A stretch of 64,000 nucleotides of DNA from Ceratobasidium sp. AG-K (Eukaryota; Basidiomycota; Agaricomycetes; Cantharellales; Ceratobasidiaceae). Each line of letters opens with the position of its first letter. Position 1 is the first letter of the stretch. The stretch is from positions 620,001 through 684,000 of the forward strand of contig JAWNGF010000001.1 of NCBI GenBank assembly GCA_037039685.1. Direction: 5' to 3'. The notes beneath the pieces were generated by a model, which made no database searches, was not told the DNA's origin, and saw only the letters and a program-made list of their open reading frames with translations. The translations under genes and the position numbers were made by a program. Positions 1 to 9,846 of this stretch are shown in pieces.

Positions 1-147
1 GCTTGGAGTCATCAAGTGGGGCCAAGAAGGAGCATACTCAAGCGAATGGGTACCAGGCTATGATGGGAGAGCACCATCACTCCAACCCAGGTGGAACAAC
101 ACTTGGGACGCCAACTACAAGAGGGACCTAAGCAACTGGAGGATGGA
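1..147 (+). pseudogene. Element A third ORF, middle fragment (Ty3/gypsy, outer element)
   Basis: The first 147 bases read in one open frame (codons starting at base 2). The protein fragment closely matches the third ORF of element C, including WGQEGAYSS and a WDAN segment. It stops where element B begins, and the same frame resumes after B at 14968. So this is the plus-strand third ORF of an older element of C's family, cut by B. Its 5' part lies left of the window. The function of the ORF is not known; it is tryptophan-rich and acidic towards its C-terminus. Confidence 0.85.
143..147. repeat. Target-site duplication of element B (left copy, ATGGA)
   Basis: ATGGA precedes the left LTR of element B and recurs directly after its right LTR at 14968-14972. 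A 5-bp duplication is typical for Ty3/gypsy integration. It falls inside a Met-Glu codon pair of element A's third ORF. Confidence 0.93.
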
Positions 148-590
148 TGTCACGACCTTTTCTCTTTTCTTGTTTCCTTTCCTGTTTGTCTTGTGTTGGG
201 TCTTGTTCTTCTCGCCTTGGCGCATTTAGTCGCCTTTCTGTAAGCCATGGTCATGGGACATGCCTGCCTGGCACGTCTTCTCTCTGATTTGTTCTCCATG
301 GACTTATCTGGTTTCCTTTGTCTTGCCTGCACTTCCCTCGGACTCTTGCTTTTTCCTTGTTCTCTCCCTTGTTGCCTTCTATCTATTGTACATAGCCACA
401 CTAGATAGTATATATACCAGCAACCCAAGTCTTGTCTCTACAAGACTTGTTCTCTTGTTGTTTTCCCCATCACTCATTGCATGACTCACTTAGGCCTAAG
501 CACCATACATTTGACCTTTGTCGTTGCCCCAACCCCCATCCTCACTGCCTGTGGAGTCTTGGCCTCCAAGGTTCAACTAGGGTTGTGATA
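148..590 (+). repeat. Element B left (5') LTR, 443 bp
   Basis: The repeat runs from TGTCACGACC to GGTTGTGATA (terminal inverted ends TGTCACRACC..GGTTGTGAYA) and matches 14525-14967 over its full 443 bp. By eye I count roughly 17 differences, about 4 percent. A TATA box (TATATATA, about 409-416) lies about 31 nt upstream of ACAAGACTTGTTCT at 440-453, the probable transcript start. That stretch pairs with the primer-binding site just after the LTR. A short inverted repeat AAGTCTTG..CAAGACTT surrounds the predicted start. Confidence 0.93.
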
Positions 591-592
591 CT

Positions 593-606
593 AGAACAAG
601 TCTTGT
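593..606 (+). other. Element B primer-binding site, self-priming type
   Basis: AGAACAAGTCTTGT begins two bases after the 5' LTR and is the exact reverse complement of 14 bases inside the LTR (440-453) at the expected transcript start. This is the arrangement known from the Tf1/sushi chromovirus group, where the transcript's own 5' end primes reverse transcription instead of a tRNA. The pairing is seen directly; the mechanism is inferred from the Tf1 precedent. Confidence 0.75.
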
Positions 607-975
607 TGCCTTTGTCGTGGATACAGCCTTTGTTGCTGTCGGAACCAGGTCTTTCATCACCGGGTCACCTCTGAGCATTTGCACATCCCTCACCTTGGTC
701 AGCTAATACCCCCATCTCTCCCCTGCATCATTTACACGTTGAGGCACACTGCAGCTTGCACCCATTAGCCTGTCAACAATGTCCCCTATCCTCTGATATC
801 ACTGAACTGTGGCCACCTAATCAGGAAGCACTGTTCATATATTCTATTGGAACAAGGACCTCTGAGACCATTGCACTGAACCTACCGTCAACTAGGTTCC
901 CCCTACACATTCCATCTCTACCCAGGGGATATATTTTCTAGAACAAACATTACTAGCCAATTTTTGTCGAAGCGC

Positions 976-980
976 ACCAG
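976..980. repeat. Target-site duplication of solo LTR D (ACCAG)
   Basis: ACCAG at 976-980 is repeated at 1439-1443 directly after the solo LTR, showing that D entered as an independent integration into B's leader. Confidence 0.9.
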
Positions 981-1438
981 TGTCATAAGCTTCTTCTTGG
1001 TGGCTATGAGACAAGCCGCGATAGGGAGTGGACGGCACTAAGACCTAAGTGACCTCTTGAACTGCAACACACTTAAGTGTCTGTAGGCTCTTGAGGGTAG
1101 GGGTGGTTCAAAGTGTCACTCAAAGGGGATGTTTGATGAGACAAAACAAGCTGGGGTTACCAGGCTTGTTGGTCCTCTATATATATTCAGAAAGTGGCTG
1201 AGTCATACAAGGCACAGCCACACAAGTCATACATAACAGCCAGTCAGGAGTGTCCATGTGAGTCATGCTGTATGAACAGACATGACTCGTACCAAGCACA
1301 GCTGCGTTACACAATGTAACAGGAAAACCACAAGAAGGTGGCAACGCGGCGGGAAAAGAGAAACAAAACATAGTAAACGCAGCCACACAATAGGAGAAGG
1401 CGCAGACGAGTCCGATGGAGTGAGCAAGGCTCATGACA
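981..1438 (-). repeat. Solo LTR D, same family as elements A and C
   Basis: The 458-bp sequence has the same ends and length as the element C LTRs (TGTCATAAGC..CTCATGACA on the plus strand, so minus-strand orientation) but is more diverged from them. It is flanked by a perfect 5-bp duplication and has no internal region. It is therefore a solo LTR left after recombination between the two LTRs of a full element. Confidence 0.92.
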
Positions 1439-1461
1439 ACCAGGAAGCGCATTTATTGTAG

Positions 1462-3126
1462 ATGTCCAACAGAAGCCGCGCGAATTCAGCAGATTCCTAC
1501 CAAGCAACAATGTCTTCCATGATGCCCTCCTTCTCTAAGGGCAAAAGCCCCATTGCAATACCTCCACCAGAAACCCCCCTCCATCGAACTCGCTTCTCAG
1601 AACCTCCCCCATCAAGGAAAGAAAGCAACGAGGAAGGATCAGTAGGGAACACAACCATTTGTTCCCAACCGGCCCCCTACAAAACCTTTGACACAGAATC
1701 AAGACCACTGTCTCCTGCCATTAAAGAATACAAGGGCGACTCCTGGTGGGAAACCTGTGAAGGCGATTTTCAAAAAGAAGTCCTCTTCATTCTCAGAGAA
1801 TTATTGTTGCACCATAGTCTCATGGCAGAGAGGTTGGAACATGTCGAACAATGGATACTACATAATAGGGATGATGGAAATATCTGCATCAACTGACTGA
1901 CAGAAATTGCGGATCAGAATTGCGAACTATACAACAAAATGACAGATCAACACAGAATAACAAGGGATGCAGTTTGGGCACAAGGAATTGTATCAAGTGG
2001 AAGACCAACAGGAGGAAGTGGAACAACTACAGCTCAGACCAACACCCTAACAACCAGTCAACTAGGATTGTTGCTAGGAGGAGGAACGGCAACCCAAGGA
2101 CTAAGGGGCTCTATGATGCAATTTGCACCACCCTTGTCAGGAGCAACAACAGCCCCAACATCTTTGATCTTTGGAAGTGGAAGAATGGAAAAATCAGCAG
2201 CGTCCAAGCCAACTGAATTCCAGGGGGAGTGAGGAGCCAAGGCCAGGGATTTTACTTACTCCTGCGCAAATTACATTGCCGACTCCCACTACGCCACTGC
2301 CTTGGATGAAAAGAAGATCTGTCTTATCATTTCGTACCTACATGGCCCTGCTATTGACTGGATTCGCCCTTTCCAAGACCTACACAATGCAGGTGTACCC
2401 CAAGCCATTTTTACGAGTCTAGATATCTTTCAGCAGGAGTGGGAATTAGCCTTTGGCAAAATAGAGCAAGTAGAGATCTACAGACAGAAGTACAAGGCAC
2501 TTTCCCAGACCAAAACAGTGGTCGAATACCTCACCCAATTTAGGATTCTGTTGGCACCGCTAGACTACAACGAGCAGACCCTGAAAGACAACTTCTATGC
2601 GGGGCTCAAGGACAACATCAAGGATATGCTAACCTCCCAGGCCTACAATCGTCACAATGCAACACTACAGGAACTATTTACTAGGACCCAGGAAATTGAT
2701 GCTGCGCTCATTGCAAGGAACATGGAGAAAAAGGGAACCAATGTCCTGGAGAGGGCGACTTTGAGCGGCACCCAGAAGCAGGTAATCACAAGCGCAACAG
2801 CAAAAAGATACCAGAAAGGAGAGGCGATCTACACGGTTACTCCCCAGGGCAGCAAGAAGGGCACAATCAAATCAATTAGCAAGAACAAACGTGGTTTCCT
2901 TACCCCCAAGGTCAAATGGACTGATGGAACAACGTCGGAAATCCCCTTTAGCTTCATCAAACCAGATGTTTGCCAGGCTAGGGTGGAAGTAGCAGCAGTC
3001 ACAAGTGAAACCACCTGTTATTGCTGCCAGAAAAAGGGGCATATTGCTAAAAATTGTTGAACGCAAATAGCAGCCCTGGAAGAAGTTGTTACTAGTGATT
3101 CAGAGTCGGGACAAGGCAGCGACTGA
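1462..3126 (+). pseudogene. gag: Element B gag (decayed)
   Basis: One frame carries the gag protein of a Ty3/gypsy element from Met at 1462. A Ser/Pro-rich N-terminal region is followed by a Gln/Thr-rich stretch and a retrotransposon gag capsid-like domain (about 2260-2760). Next comes a compact region (about 2815-2970) that looks like an SH3/Tudor barrel. A CCHC zinc knuckle follows at about 3018-3057 (C-x2-C-x4-H-x4-C), and then a short acidic tail. The frame is broken by TGA codons at 1894, 2230 and 3058; translation resumes in the same frame after each, so these look like former CGA arginines. The natural stop is probably the TGA at 3124. Pol begins in another frame, suggesting a programmed shift or independent start originally. 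Confidence 0.85.
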
Positions 3127-3623
3127 GGGGAGTGTCAGGTGCCCTAAAGTCGGAATTAGATCGTGTAATCTCAGGAAATTGGAAGCGGTCTGTAAACAAA
3201 ATATATCTTTGTTCCACCAAATAGGCAGACCAGCTTCGCGTTCCCATCATGATTGAAAGCCTGAAAAACCTCATTACCATAGCCATGATTGACTCAGGGG
3301 CATTGGGAAACTTCATTAACTCCAAATATGTAAAGAAACACAAAATCCCAACAAAAAAGAAGAAGACAGCAAGAAGGGTCCAGGTGATAGATGGCCAACC
3401 AATAGCAAATGGTTTAATTGACAAGGAATGCACCTTCCAAGTCATTATGAACAATCATGTGGAAGAAATTACTTGCGATATTGCACCATTAGGCCAACAC
3501 ACTGTGGTTCTGGGTATTCCCTGGCTGAAAAAACATAACCCAACAATTGATTGGGCAGCAGGAACATTAGAATTTGAATCAGATTACTGCAAGGAAGAAT
3601 GTCTATATGAGGACTGCAATGCC

Positions 3624-3640
3624 GTAGAAGGGGGAGTAGT
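3624..3640 (+). other. PPT-like tract inside element B pol (copy 1)
   Basis: GTAGAAGGGGGAGTAGT has nearly the same sequence as B's 3' polypurine tract at 14510-14525. It lies just after the protease and encodes EGGVV. It is a candidate internal (central) plus-strand primer. Confidence 0.45.
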
Positions 3641-5043
3641 TGGCCAACTTCCCGACAAATACATGGAATTCAAGGATGTTTTTGTTTCCAAAGAAGTGGA
3701 CAAGCTACTGCCACATCAACCATATGACCTCAAAATTGAATTGGAACCGGGCGCTAAACCCAAGATCGGTGTGGTATACTCCCTCACCAAGGAAGAAGAT
3801 CAAATCTTGAGAAAATGGATCGACAAAAATCTGGACAAAGGATTCATTGTCCCCTCCACATCCCAATGGGCATCACCAGTAATGTTTGTCAAGTGGCACG
3901 ATATAGAAGGCGTTCCTCAACCCCCAAGATTGTGCATGGATTATTGATACCTCAACAGCCAAACCAAGAAAAACCATTACCCACTGCCTAGAACCAACAA
4001 TCTTATTGAATGGGTTAAAGGTGCCAAGATATTCACCAAACTTGATCTCAAGTCTGGGTACAACCTGGTCAGGGTAGCAGATGAGGACGTTCACAAAACA
4101 GCGTTCAGAACCAAATATGGACTGTTTGAAACAAAAGTCATGCCTTTTGGCCTCACTAATGCACCAGCCACCTTTCAAAACATGATGGACGCTGAGTTCA
4201 GGGACATCAAAGGGGTGTATGTGGAAATCTACATTGATGATATCTTAATCTTCTCCAAAAATCCCAAAGAGCATCCCATGCAGGTGAAGGAGGTCCTGCA
4301 CCATCTACAACGCCTGGGTCTCTATTGCTCCCTCAAGAAATGCTCCTTTCATGTCTCTAAGGTTGACTACCTAGGGCTAGTCATATCAGGAGAGCTGGTT
4401 GAAATGCAAGAGGAGAAGATTGCGACAATCAAAAAGTGGCTGACACCCAAGAATGTTACAGATGTGCAGACGTTCCTGGGATTTGCGAATTTCTACTGGC
4501 GTTTTATCCGAAATTATACCCATATAGTATGACCCCTGTATGATTTGACTATGAAAACAAAACAATGGGAATGGGGAACAGAAGCGGAACTTGCCTTCCA
4601 GGGACTAATCAAGGAATTCATCAAGGCGCCCATCCTGTTACAACCTGACCAAGACAAAGGGTTCATCATCGAATGTGATGCATCGGACAAGGCTACAGGA
4701 GCAGTTCTTAACCAATATGGCCCTGACAACAAACTCCACCCTGTCGCATTTATGTCCAAAAGCCTATCCCCAGCAGAACGTAACTACAACATCTTTGATA
4801 AGGAACTCTTGGCAATCATCAAGGCATTCAAAGAATGGCGTCATCTTTTGGAAGGAACAGAGATCCCAGTATTGCTTGTTACAGATCACAAAAACCTGGA
4901 ATATTTCATGACCTCTAAAGTGTTGACAAAAAGACAGAACTGGTGGGCTGTCCTCCTCTTGGAGTTTAACTTCCAAATCAAGTACAGAGCTGGCAACCTT
5001 AATGGCAAAGCGGATGCACTCAGTCGACAAAGTGACCACAACC

Positions 5044-5059
5044 TAGAAGGGGGAGTAGT
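5044..5059 (+). other. PPT-like tract inside element B pol (copy 2)
   Basis: TAGAAGGGGGAGTAGT is preceded by CC, exactly as the 3' polypurine tract is at 14508-14525 (CCTAGAAGGGGGGGTAGT). It lies between RNase H and integrase and encodes LEGGVV. It is a candidate central polypurine tract. Confidence 0.5.
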
Positions 5060-5089
5060 CCCTCAAAAACCCCTACTTTCGCCGCATCT

Positions 5090-5094
5090 CTTCA
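5090..5094. repeat. Target-site duplication of element C (left copy, CTTCA)
   Basis: CTTCA at 5090-5094 is repeated at 12324-12328 on the other side of element C. Collapsing the two copies restores B's reading frame. Confidence 0.95.
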
Positions 5095-5552
5095 TGTTGT
5101 AAGCTTCTTCTTGATGGCTATGAGACAAGCCGCGATGGAGAGTGGACGGCACTAAGACCTAAGTGACCCCTTGAACCGCAACACACTTAAGTGTCTGTAG
5201 GCTCTTGAGGGTAGGGGTGGTTCAAAGTGTCACTCAGAGGGGATGTTTGACGAGACAAAACAAGCTGGGGTTACCAGGCTTGTTGGTCCTCTATATATAA
5301 TCACAAAGTGGCCGAGTCATACAAGGCGCAGCCACACAAGTCATACAAAACAGCCAGTCAGGAGTGTCCATGTGAGTCATGCTGTATGAACAGACATGAC
5401 TCGTACAAAGCACAGCCGCGTTACACAATGTAACAGAGAAACCACAAGGAGGTGGCAACGCGGCGGAAAAAGGGAAACAGAAAGTAACGTACACAGCCAC
5501 AAGACAGGACGAGACGCAGATGAGTCCGATGGAGTGAGCAAGGCTCACGACA
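5095..5552 (-). repeat. Element C 3' LTR
   Basis: The 458-bp LTR is nearly identical to 11866-12323; visible differences are at its outer end and near 5520-5530. It has TG..CA-type ends in minus-strand reading (TGTCGTGAGCC..TTACAACA). It contains a TATATATA box and the AGCTTGTTTTGT self-priming segment. Confidence 0.96.
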
Positions 5553-5597
5553 TTACTCCCCCTTTAAGGTCCATGAAGGGAACCTGAGGGGACCCAG

Positions 5598-6362
5598 CTA
5601 CTGCACCCAGCAGTCCTTGTTGGCCTTCTCTACCAGGGCGTCCAGCTTGTCCTCCTTTTCCTCCGTCAGATCAATGGGGTTGAACACAGTGTTACCCGGT
5701 TCGTCGCAGTGCTCCTCCCATTTTTCCCACGTCTCCTCGTTGGTCCAGTCCGCCTTGGACCAGTCCATAACTTGTTCCTGCTCCTCTACATGCTCCTTCG
5801 ACCATTGTTGCATGTCTGGCTCAACCTCTGTCCACTGCAACACATCCGTCTCCTTCTCTTGCCACCAGAATGGCTTCCACTCAAACTTCTCCCTTTGGTA
5901 GCGCCCCCTCTCCATCCTCCAATCTGCCAGATCCTTCTCAAAGTTCGCGTCCCATGCGTCCTTCCAACAAGGCCTCAAAGATGGTGGCCTTCCCTTGTAT
6001 CCTGGAACCCATTTGCTGCTGTACGCCCCTTCTTGGCCCCACTCCACCACCCCAAGCATGTGGGTGGACAGCAGCACGACCTCGGAGACTTGAAAGGCGG
6101 CACATCCTCTGCATACGAATATGTCCTTTTGTTGCAGTTGCATCCGAGTTGGCCACTTTTTTCCCACCCATTGGAATTCTCCCAAGTCTGAGTGGAGAAT
6201 GTTGTTGGAGGCGCGGAATTGCATACAACTGGGGCCTTGCTGCGATCGTTTAAAGACATAGAGGGCGGCTCTGGCGTCAAGGATGTGCGCCGTGTGAAAG
6301 GCTGGTCCATCGAGGACGCGGATGAGGTTGTTGGTGATTGTCGAGCGGGTAACGGAAGGCAT
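5598..6362 (-). CDS. Element C third ORF, 254-residue protein of unknown function
   Basis: The open frame runs from Met at 6362 to a stop at 5598, downstream of pol. I do not recognise the protein. The N-terminal half is basic and mixed. The C-terminal half is rich in Trp, Glu, Asp and Lys, with repeated DWSKADWT/WEKWEE-type segments. It ends near a PIDLTEEKED stretch that resembles a SUMO-interacting motif. The same ORF, diverged, is present in element A (1-147 plus 14968-15285), so it is a conserved part of this family. Its start overlaps the pol frame, which stays open to 5975. A structural, chromatin-tethering or envelope-independent accessory role is possible; none is shown. Confidence 0.75.
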   Translation of the reverse strand: MPSVTRSTITNNLIRVLDGPAFHTAHILDARAALYVFKRSQQGPSCMQFRASNNILHSDLGEFQWVGKKWPTRMQLQQKDIFVCRGCAAFQVSEVVLLSTHMLGVVEWGQEGAYSSKWVPGYKGRPPSLRPCWKDAWDANFEKDLADWRMERGRYQREKFEWKPFWWQEKETDVLQWTEVEPDMQQWSKEHVEEQEQVMDWSKADWTNEETWEKWEEHCDEPGNTVFNPIDLTEEKEDKLDALVEKANKDCWVQ

Positions 6363-9300
6363 TGTGAGGAGCAAAAGAGATTTGAAGCGTGGAGTGTGTA
6401 GAGCGATTTGGAAGCTGAGCAAGTTTTGCAAGTTGGGTAGTTTTTGTGTTGAGCTCTCCCTTTTATACCATTTGGTTTGTAGTTTGAGGGTGTTGGCGCT
6501 CCTGGGAATTCCTTCAGAAACTTCTTCATGATGCCTTTGAGATGTCCAAAATCTTCTGCTCGTTGTTCCATGTCTTCTTTTGCATCGTATCCCTTCCAAC
6601 TGACCCTATAGAAAAGTCCTTCTTTTGTTATTTTCCAATTCACAATCTTTTCCACTTCGTATTCTTCCTCCCCTTCTTCCATTTTCACCGGTGGGGGTCG
6701 AGGTTGGTTCCTTTGGAAATTAACGTCTTCCTTGTAAGGGCTAAGCAGGTTGCTATGGAAAACAGGGTGTATCTTCATTGTCTTCGGAAGATCCAATTCA
6801 AAGGCGTGACTAGAGATAGATTTTTTAACTTTGAACAGGCTGTGTTTTTTTGTTGTCAAGCTTCTTGTTGGATCAATCTGTTTTTATGTTTTGCCCATGT
6901 AGCCAAACTAGGTCTCCCTCTGTGTATTTGGGTGGTTGGCTTTCCTCCGTTTTGTTTCTATGCCATTCCATGGTTGCTTTGGCTTCGTCCCAGATCTTCT
7001 GCCAGCTGTCTGCTTTGTTGTTTGCTTCTGGAGTGGTTGTTTCCTTTGTTGAGATGTTCCAAAGGGGTTCCCTGCTGTAGACGATTTCAAAAGGAGTTTT
7101 TCCTGTGATGCTATGCTTTTGGTTGTTGTTGCAGAATTCTGCAATGGGTAGAAGTCTGGCCCAATCATCCTGTTGGTGATTTACAAACGTTTGTAACCAG
7201 GCTTCCAGCCACTGGTTTATTTGTTCTGTTATTCCGTCGGTCTGAGGATGGTATGCTGTGCTGAAGCTTGGTGTCGTGTCAATCTTCTTGTATAGAGCTT
7301 TTAGGAATTTGCTGTTGAACGTTGTTCCCCTATCTGATACAGTACCTCGTGGGAAACCGTGAAGCTTCCATATATTCTCCAGGAAAATCTCGGCCAATTG
7401 TTCCGCTGTTGTTGATTCTTTACAGGGTATGAAATGTGCCATGTGGGAGAATCGATCCACGACCACCAATATGCTGTTGCTTCCATGTGATTTAGGAAGT
7501 TTGGTAATGAAGTCGTATGCAATTTCTTCCCATGGACCCTTTGGGATTTCCAGTGGTTTCAATGGTACACGAGTTTTTGTTCCCTTTGCTCTCTGGCATT
7601 GTTCGCATGAGTCCACGTATTTGTTCACCGTGGATTTAATCCTGGCCAGTAGTATCTTCTTGAGATGAGCTCCAGTGTGCATGCGTGTCCTTGGTGACCG
7701 GCTATTGGTGAGTCATGGTGTAATCTCATGATCTTCAATCTTGTGTCCCTGTCTTCTGGTATGTAGATTCTTCCATCAAACCAGAGAAGGTCTTCTTCAA
7801 AATTGTACTTCTTGATTCCTTCTTGCACTGATTTTGGTAGATCTTCCTTCTTCTTGCATAGTTCTATGATTTGGATAATGCTTTCGTCTTCCGCTTGTAC
7901 TTCTCTGATGTCCGCGATGATATTGAACTTCATGTCTCCAGAGAAACCTTTGAATTGTTCCTCCTTGATCATTACTTGTTCTGCTGTTGGAATGTCGCTA
8001 TGGTCGCTCCTTCTGGACAGCAGATCTGGTTTTGTTGAAAGTATGCCTGGTCGGTATACAATTTTGAAGTTGTAGGATGTCAGAATCTGGTGCCAGTGGG
8101 CATGGCGTCTGTTGAAGGTTGTTGCCTTCTTCCAATATTGCAGATTTCGGTGATCTGTGTAGATTGTGATAGGTTCCTTTGTTCCTTCCAGGTGCAAACG
8201 CCAGTGCTTGAGCGATTCAATGATCGCCATGAGTTCTTTGTCATGCACATTGTAATTCAATTGCGCTTGATTGAAGGATTTTGATAGGAAAGCAATTGGG
8301 TGTAGGAATCCATCTTCCTGCTTCTGGGAAAGGATGGCGCCCATTGCCACACTGCTTGCGTCGGTTTCTAAGATGTAAGGTTTTTCTGGGTCAGGATGTC
8401 GCAATAGAGGTTCCTTGCAAATTTCCGATTTGAGGTTGTTGAAGGTGTCCTGTTGTTCCTGTCCCCATTGCCATTTTGTGTCCTTCCTTGTTAACATAGT
8501 GAGGGGTTTGGCTAATCCGCTGAAGTTTGGAACAAAACGTCTGTAGAAGTTTGCAAATCCCAAGAAAGCCTGTACTTGTTTGACCGTTTTTGGTTCTTTC
8601 CATTCCTTGATAGCCTTGACCTTCTCTTCTTGCATGGAGATTCCTTCCTCGCTGATGCGGATTCCAGTGTAAACCAGTTTCTTGACAAAGAACTCGCATT
8701 TAGGGAGTTTGGCAAAAAGATTGTTTTCCAGTAAGATCTTGAGTACCTTTCGAACGTCTTCTACGTGTTGCTTTCTATCTTTGGAGAAGACAAGGATGTC
8801 GTCAATGTAGACAATGACGCATATGTCGATCAGGTTCTGGAAAATGTGATTCATGTATTGTTGGAAGATAGCTGGCGCATTTTTCAGTCCAAAAGGCATT
8901 ACGATGTACTCATATAGCCCTTCCTTGGTTTGGAAGGCAGTTTTCCACTCGTCACCTTCCTTAACGCGGATGTTGTTGAATCCCATGCACAGGTCTATTT
9001 TTGAGAAGATTCTTGCGTCCTTGATTTTGTCTAAGAGATCTTCCATAAGTGGCATAGAAAATCGGTTGTCCTTTGTTATTTCATTCATTGGTCCAAAGTG
9101 TTGCACCAGCCTAAGTTCTGGAGGCTTTTTGGGGTTTTTTGGGTCTTGACCTTTTTTGACAAAGAAGGTGGCTGCTGCTACTGGTGATTTGCTTGGCCGG
9201 ATCTTTCCTGCGGCTAGTTCTTCATCGAGGTACTTCCTACGGGCAACAGATTCCACGGGTGATAGTGGGATTGGTCTAGCCAGTTTTGGAAGATCCGCTC

Positions 9301-9844
9301 CTTCTATCAGGTCAATAGAACAGTCATATGGTCGATGGCCTGGTATGTGTTTGAACTTCTCCTTGCTAAAAACCTCCTTGGATTCCTTGAACTCTTCCGG
9401 TATGTCGTCAATTTCACCTATCCTGCCCATGATGTGGTCTGTCCTCCATGTGATAGTTTTTGAGCGCCAGTCAATGATCGGGTTAGCTTCTTCTAACCAT
9501 CCTAGTCCTAAGATAAGGCGTGTATCCCCGGTTGGCATAGCAAAGAAATTCTGCCTAAAGCTTTTCCCTTCCAGGTCAAACTTTAGATTGGCTCTGAATC
9601 AGATTTGATGTGGTAATTCTTTTCCCTGAATCCCAATGACTTTCCTGGGTGTTGGTAGCTTGATTAGTGGTATGGTGTTTGAGTGCGCCCAAGAAATATC
9701 AATAAAGTTTTTTGAAGCGCCTGAGTCGATAAGGGTGGGAATGGGTTCTGTGATTCCAGTAATGTTTGTGTAGACAACTGTTGATTCGTTTGTTGCTTTA
9801 AGGTACATTGTCTCTGTTACTGGTTCTTTGGTCTCTCCACACAC
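5975..9844 (-). pseudogene. pol: Element C pol: protease, RT, RNase H, integrase, chromodomain (frameshifted)
   Basis: The protease has IDSGASKNFID (about 9730). The RT has VMPFGLKNAP and the YIDDIL active site (about 8800-8900). RNase H has ETDASSVAMGAIL and TDHRNLQYW. Integrase has an HHCC zinc region near 7620-7720 and a DDE core (FITKLP, SDRGTTFNSKF, TDGITEQIN). A weak chromodomain (EEYEVEKI..VSWKGYD, about 6570-6690) follows. Defects are a TGA at 9599-9601, a one-base shift near 7640 within the zinc region, and a TGA at 6873 before the C-terminal part. The frame remains open through 5975, over the start of the third ORF. It is one TAA codon (9847) away from gag in the same frame, so stop read-through may have made gag-pol. 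Confidence 0.93.
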
Positions 9845-9846
9845 AG

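Larger units (their letters stand above)
591..1461 (+). other. Element B untranslated leader, interrupted by solo LTR D
   Basis: This stretch lies between the 5' LTR and the first gag codon. Without the inserted solo LTR it is about 410 bp. I see no convincing coding sequence in it. Confidence 0.7.
3249..5094 (+). pseudogene. pol: Element B pol, part 1: protease, reverse transcriptase, RNase H
   Basis: The order is aspartic protease (DSGA active site at about 3291), reverse transcriptase (MPFGLTNAP at about 4140; catalytic YIDD at about 4230), connection and RNase H (CDASDKATGAVL at about 4672; TDHKNLEYF), ending in an ALSRQ linker. TGA codons at 3945 and 4530 interrupt the frame at positions where family consensus has arginine (the MDYR-LN and A-RPL motifs). 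Element C is inserted after codon position 5094. The coding frame continues without shift at 12329 once C and one duplicated target site are removed. Dead as it stands. Confidence 0.93.

Noticed and set aside
1177..1510. Minus-strand open frames near 1177-1510 (also 5291-5548 and 12062-12319)
   Set aside because: These lie inside LTR copies of one family and repeat in each copy; they are chance frames of the LTR.
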